Shown: piece by piece, positions 60,845 through 64,000 of the stretch | How the letters are laid out: the number at the start of each line of letters is the position of its first letter | Numbering within the stretch: position 1 is the first letter of the stretch | The notes under the pieces: model-generated | The model's database searches: none | What the model saw: only the letters and a program-made list of their open reading frames with translations | Told to the model about the DNA's origin: nothing | Origin: Methanolapillus ohkumae | Lineage (GTDB): Archaea > Halobacteriota > Methanosarcinia > Methanosarcinales > Methanosarcinaceae | Assembly (NCBI RefSeq): GCF_032594355.1 | Contig: NZ_CP131061.1 | Location: 1,488,001-1,552,000 of the forward strand | Length of the DNA stretch: 64,000 nt | Reading direction: 5' to 3' | Position numbers and translations under genes: made by a program

Positions 60845-61498
60845 TTAAATGCCTGCTGCGGCTTTAACTTTTGAAACCGCATCGGAAGCACTTTCTCCAT
60901 AGATATTGGCGCCGATTTTGTTGGCCCAGTCTTGGGTACATGGGGCTCCGCCGATCATTGTTTTGACATTACCGCGGATACCGGCTTCTTTGAGTTGTTC
61001 TTCGATTTGGATTTGGTTGACCATGGTGGTGGTCATCAGGGCAGAAGACGCAACAACAACCGGGCTGTGTTCCTTTGCTTTGGCAACGAATTCCTTAATC
61101 GGAACATCACGGCCAAGGTCAATCACATCAAAACCGGCAATTCCAAGCATGGAAGCGACGATGTCTTTTCCAATGGAGTGAATGTCACCCTCAATGGTTC
61201 CGATAACGACTTTTCCGTGGCTTTTGGATTGGGCTTTCACTCTTTCCATTTCCGGCTTTAAGACCTTGATGCCGGCGTTCATGGCTTCGGATGCGGCTAA
61301 GACGTGCGGAAGGAAGAGTTTTCCCTGCTCGAATTGAGCGCCGACATCGTTCATCGCGGCGGTAAAGCCGTTTTCAATCATATCCACCGGGTTGATGCCG
61401 GCTTTGATTGATTCTTGTGCTGCTTCTTCTGCCATTTCACCATCGAATTCCATAATGGATTCTCGTGCTTTTGCAATAATTTCATCTCTGTTTGCCAT
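60845..61498 (-). CDS. mttC: Trimethylamine corrinoid protein MttC
   Basis: A 217-residue corrinoid protein that accepts the methyl group from MttB and gives it to MtbA. The N-terminal helical domain (about 5-90; LFLPHVLAASEAMNAG) caps the cobalamin domain (about 95-215). The B12-binding motif is GDIHSIG with cobalt-ligating His107; the downstream SALMTTTM and GGAP also fit. Start MANRDEI follows a GAGGT site. It is transcribed after mttB (171 bp gap holding the mttB terminator), as in Methanosarcina, where mttB and mttC are paired. Confidence 0.95.
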   Translation of the reverse strand: MANRDEIIAKARESIMEFDGEMAEEAAQESIKAGINPVDMIENGFTAAMNDVGAQFEQGKLFLPHVLAASEAMNAGIKVLKPEMERVKAQSKSHGKVVIGTIEGDIHSIGKDIVASMLGIAGFDVIDLGRDVPIKEFVAKAKEHSPVVVASSALMTTTMVNQIQIEEQLKEAGIRGNVKTMIGGAPCTQDWANKIGANIYGESASDAVSKVKAAAGI

Positions 61499-61644
61499 AT
61501 TTAAAACCTCTTAATGTTTATTAAAACCGTTTTTGAATTGTATAAAATTTTAATTTAGATATTAAATTTGATACTAAATTGATACATTTGATACTAAATT
61601 GAAATTAAATTTGAAATATTATTCAAAAATTTTTCAGTGGATAA

Positions 61645-61678
61645 CGAAAAAATAAAAAATCTGATAAAATCAGATTTT
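61645..61678 (-). terminator. Hairpin terminator overlapping the mttB stop codon
   Basis: AAAATCTGAT (61656-61665), loop AAA, ATCAGATTTT (61669-61678), followed on the minus strand by a T-rich run. The TGA stop of mttB (61670-61672) lies inside the stem. Confidence 0.75.
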
Positions 61679-63157
61679 GAATTCTTTGTCTGCTTTGTCA
61701 ACAAGTGCCTTCATCGCGGCGTAGATGTCTTTGTCCACCGGCGGAACCACGTGGTTCTTCATGACATCGACATAGACATCGTGTGCACGGGAAGCAATAT
61801 CCTTGCTGCCTGCAGCCGCCCAGTCGCCAAACATCATTCTGTCGATGAGCTTGGGGGAAGACGGAAGATCCACAAGTTCACGTGTCTTTTTCAATGCCAA
61901 GAAGTTGTTGCCGATACCGACTTTCTTGATTTGGTCGACACCCAGGGTTTCTTCGGAAACCGGAATGCCTTCCATCGCTTTTTTCACCATTTGAATGATA
62001 TCGTTGTCGATAATGAGTTGTTCCATGGAGAAAGTCATACCAAGTTCAAGCATACCTGCTCCGTAGATGCTGTTGGCGCCGCCGAGAGCCGCCATCATGG
62101 TGGTGATGGTTTTCTCGTGACCGGCTTGTCCGTCCGGAACTTTCGCGTCGGTCTATGCACCGGCGACGAAGGCCGGAAGACCGTAGAATTTCGCGAGTTT
62201 GGACACACCGGCACTGATTAAGCCGAGTTCCGGGGATCCGACCGGTGCGGTTCCTTTCTTTAAGTCAAAGGTTGTGGTGGAGCTGCCGTAGAAGACGGGT
62301 GCGCCCGGGTTTGCGATTTGTGCCAAAACAATTCCGGCGAGAACTTCGGCATTGTGGGTCACAAGGGTTCCTGCAAGGTAAACCGGAGCGGACCCGCCGG
62401 ACATGGCCATACTCAGAACGTTGACCGGCATGTTGTAGCGGGCACCCTTCATGATCACTTGACAGGCGTTGTTGCTGAGTTCAAGCGGGCTGGTCGGGCA
62501 AACCAACAAGGACATAATCGGTTTTTTCCGGGCCTCGTTTTCATTTCCGCCGTAGTAGGCTTTGATGATTTCCCAGTATTTTTCGACGTTTTCGCCGACG
62601 GGGTCAATGTCGTGGTAGTGTTTCTCGGTGGAGGTGAGTGGGGTAAAGACTTCGTGAACGTCTTGCGCGCCTTTTCCGGCCCAGTCTCTGGCGGAAACCG
62701 GCAAGGAGAAGTAGTCAATGTTTTCAGCCCAGTCACAAAGCTTGGCGATGTCGGCAATGTCTTTCTCAACAGAGTCGACGGTTTGGTATTTTCCCGGACC
62801 GACATAGTTACACACTTTGACACCGGTACCGAAACAGGTCCAGTGGACTTTGCCGCCGCATTCTTGAACGGTGTTGTATTTTTTGTTTCTGGCCCAGAGA
62901 GTGAATCTGGACGGTGCGGTTTGAAGAGCTCTTCGGACAACAAATTCCGGAATTTTAACAACTTGGGTGGCTTCATCAACGATACAGCCGGCCTCTTTGA
63001 AGGCAATTCTGGCATCAGCGTTGGAAACTTGAATACCCGGGTCGCTCAAAACGTCCATGGTTGCTTCATGAATGGCTTTTAATTCGTCCGGCGTGAAGAG
63101 CTCAAACTCGACACCATTGAGTACTTTGGTTGCAGCGAATGCATTGCATTTTGACAT
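61670..63157 (-). CDS. mttB: Trimethylamine methyltransferase MttB (pyrrolysine)
   Basis: A 495-residue enzyme that demethylates trimethylamine and methylates MttC. The single reading frame is crossed by one amber codon at 62153-62155 (codon 335), read as pyrrolysine. Before it the protein ends LPAFVAGA and after it continues TDAKVPDGQAGHEK, as in Methanosarcina MttB, where the pyrrolysine is at the same place in the barrel. The stop is TGA. Start MSKCNAFAATK follows AGAGG. The gene order mtbB-mttB-mttC is retained. No pyl genes are in the window. Annotation pipelines would split this gene in two (334 + 142 residues). Confidence 0.97.
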
Positions 63158-63214
63158 AATTTAAAACCTCTATGTATGAATTAAAATAGAACTAACATGG
63201 AATTGAAAAAAATC

Positions 63215-63400
63215 GTTTTTGAGATGATTTTGCAATAATTATGAAAATTATTGAAAATCCCGTTTTTGAGATGATTTTGCAATAATTATGAAAATTATTG
63301 AAAAACCCGTTTTTGAATGATTTTGCAATAATTATGAAAATTATTGAAAAACCTGTTTTTGAGATGATTTTACAATAATTATGAAAATTATTGAAAAAAC
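63215..63400. repeat. 47 bp tandem repeat with internal palindrome (x4)
   Basis: Units start at 63215, 63262, 63309 and 63355 (47, 47 and 46 bp). Each has GTTTTTGAGATGATTTT and then CAATAATT, ATGAA, AATTATTG, a perfect 8 bp hairpin. The array lies 60 bp before the mttB start. Confidence 0.93.
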
Positions 63401-63411
63401 CATTTTGAGAT

Positions 63412-63448
63412 AATGGAAAAATACGCCAAAAATTTTGATTATTGGCGG
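63412..63448 (-). terminator. Possible terminator between mtbB and mttB
   Basis: Minus-strand CGCCAA, 12-base loop, TTGGCG, then TATTTTT. A longer inverted repeat upstream makes the region hairpin-rich. Confidence 0.5.
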
Positions 63449-63494
63449 ATTTTTTTAAAAACTGTTTTTGATTCAATTTAAATTTGTCAACGGA

Positions 63495-63549
63495 TCGCCG
63501 GAAAAATGAATCCGATGAATTGCTTCATACGACATTTTTTTCCGGCGGT
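63495..63549 (-). repeat. Long inverted repeat downstream of mtbB
   Basis: CGCCGGAAAAATG (63497-63509) pairs with CATTTTTTTCCGGCG (63533-63547). Located about 60 bp after the mtbB stop, it is a likely terminator or 3' stability element. Confidence 0.65.
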
Positions 63550-63607
63550 TCGTTTTTCAAATTAAATTTTTAAATTTTTAAATTTTAAATTTAGACTTTT
63601 TCAAGAA

Positions 63608-64000
63608 TTACTTTTTGAGTTGGTTTCTGAAGAAGTTACAGCTGTTGATCTTGATGTCAAGAGCTTTTTCGATGTTCATTTTAGCAGGGATTCCTTTTGG
63701 GGTGCCCGGCATGGATGTGATAACACCGATTCCGAGTTCTTCACGAACTTCTCTCATTGCGTATTCGTCGGACAAGTCGTACGGGTCGACACCGACTTTT
63801 TTCGCGACATATTCCTTGGCTTGCTTGATCTTCATCTTTTTGGTGAATTCCATACGGGCAACCAAGTCGCCGCCGGCGCGCATACCGGTCATACCAGAGG
63901 CCATAATGTGGGCAATCGGCATACCGAGCGGGTCACCGACACCGATCTATATACCATCAACGCCGGCCATTTCGACCATGGCTTTGCTGGCGCGGGTCAC
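63608..64000 (-). CDS. mtbB: Dimethylamine methyltransferase MtbB, C-terminal part (pyrrolysine)
   Basis: The 5' part lies outside the window; 131 codons are seen. MtbB moves a methyl group from dimethylamine to its corrinoid protein MtbC. An in-frame amber at 63947-63949 is flanked by MAGVDGI and IGVGDPLGMPIAHIM, the known pyrrolysine site of MtbB. Downstream parts such as YDLSDEYAMREVREELGIG and the end DIKINSCNFFRNQLKK also match. The stop is TAA. The gene precedes mttB on the same strand at 450 bp distance, with terminator-like hairpins between them, so they are probably separate transcripts. Confidence 0.95.

Noticed and set aside
62153..62155. Stop codon inside mttB suggesting a pseudogene
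   Set aside because: It is the known pyrrolysine site of MttB, with conserved sequence on both sides; the gene is intact.
63215..63400. CRISPR-like array
   Set aside because: The units are directly adjacent, with no variable spacers; it is a plain tandem repeat, and no cas genes are present.

Overview
The window is archaeal chromosome from a methylotrophic methanogen, most likely a low-GC Methanosarcinales member of the Methanimicrococcus type (the genus is inference). The evidence is trimethylamine and dimethylamine methyltransferase genes (mttB, mtbB) with in-frame amber codons, a matching corrinoid protein, a TTG-started thermosome, prefoldin, archaeal RPA with its partner, NurA/HerA, archaeal RpoD, KEOPS Cgi121, Trm5 and Cbf5. 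Intergenic DNA is very AT-rich. By my reading none of the 55 complete genes ends in TAG (about 42 end in TAA and 13 in TGA), while five genes carry one in-frame TAG. In this genome UAG therefore behaves as a sense (pyrrolysine) codon.

Layout. 1-7.1 kb: a secreted DUF4198 protein (partial), a peroxiredoxin, a small membrane protein, a TatD-like hydrolase, an overlapping GNAT/ASCH pair in which both genes have an in-frame UAG, an LpdD-like protein with UbiX, and two tRNA-Pro genes. 7.3-13 kb: an acyl-CoA-ligase-like enzyme, a beta-helix surface protein, an Mrp ATPase, an ArgA-like acetyltransferase and tRNA-Arg. 13.4-16.2 kb: a biotin ECF transporter (BioY, ATPase, T component). 16.5-18.8 kb: SufC, SufB and a TfoX-C protein. 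19-29 kb: a membrane protein, a CorC-like protein, the thermosome, a large Ig-like/Gly-rich surface protein, a DHH phosphoesterase, prefoldin beta and a prenyl diphosphate synthase. 29.4-30.6 kb: a secreted protein with a frameshifted signal peptide and a small membrane protein. 30.8-38.3 kb: NurA-HerA, RPA and its associated protein, then SufS. 38.4-45.6 kb: a small conserved protein, a zinc-finger rhomboid, a NYN protein, GlmM, a small regulator locus and Trm5. 45.9-47 kb: an IS30-family element. 47.4-51.4 kb: PurN, a tRNA methylthiotransferase, GlpX and Cgi121. 51.8-58.3 kb: tRNA-Leu, rpoD, rps11, rps4, rps13, an ICMT-like protein, tRNA-Ser and cbf5, which resembles the conserved archaeal cluster. 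58.6-64 kb: a hydantoinase-like protein, mttC, mttB and the 3' end of mtbB.

Two themes run through the whole window. First, a dispersed repeat with a GC-rich core (about ten copies, all intergenic, either orientation) sits in AT-rich flanks. Second, short tandem duplications are abundant. They occur in leaders (10, 13, 14, 15, 23 and 47 bp units) and as in-frame low-complexity insertions or tails of housekeeping proteins (S4, S13, RPA, Trm5, the methylthiotransferase, Cbf5, the ECF ATPase).

Working together, mtbB/mttB/mttC feed methyl groups from di- and trimethylamine into methanogenesis. SufBCS and Mrp supply the Fe-S clusters this needs. UbiX probably makes prenyl-FMN for the archaeal mevalonate route, which feeds the prenyl synthase making lipid precursors. 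The biotin transporter points to dependence on a host or community.
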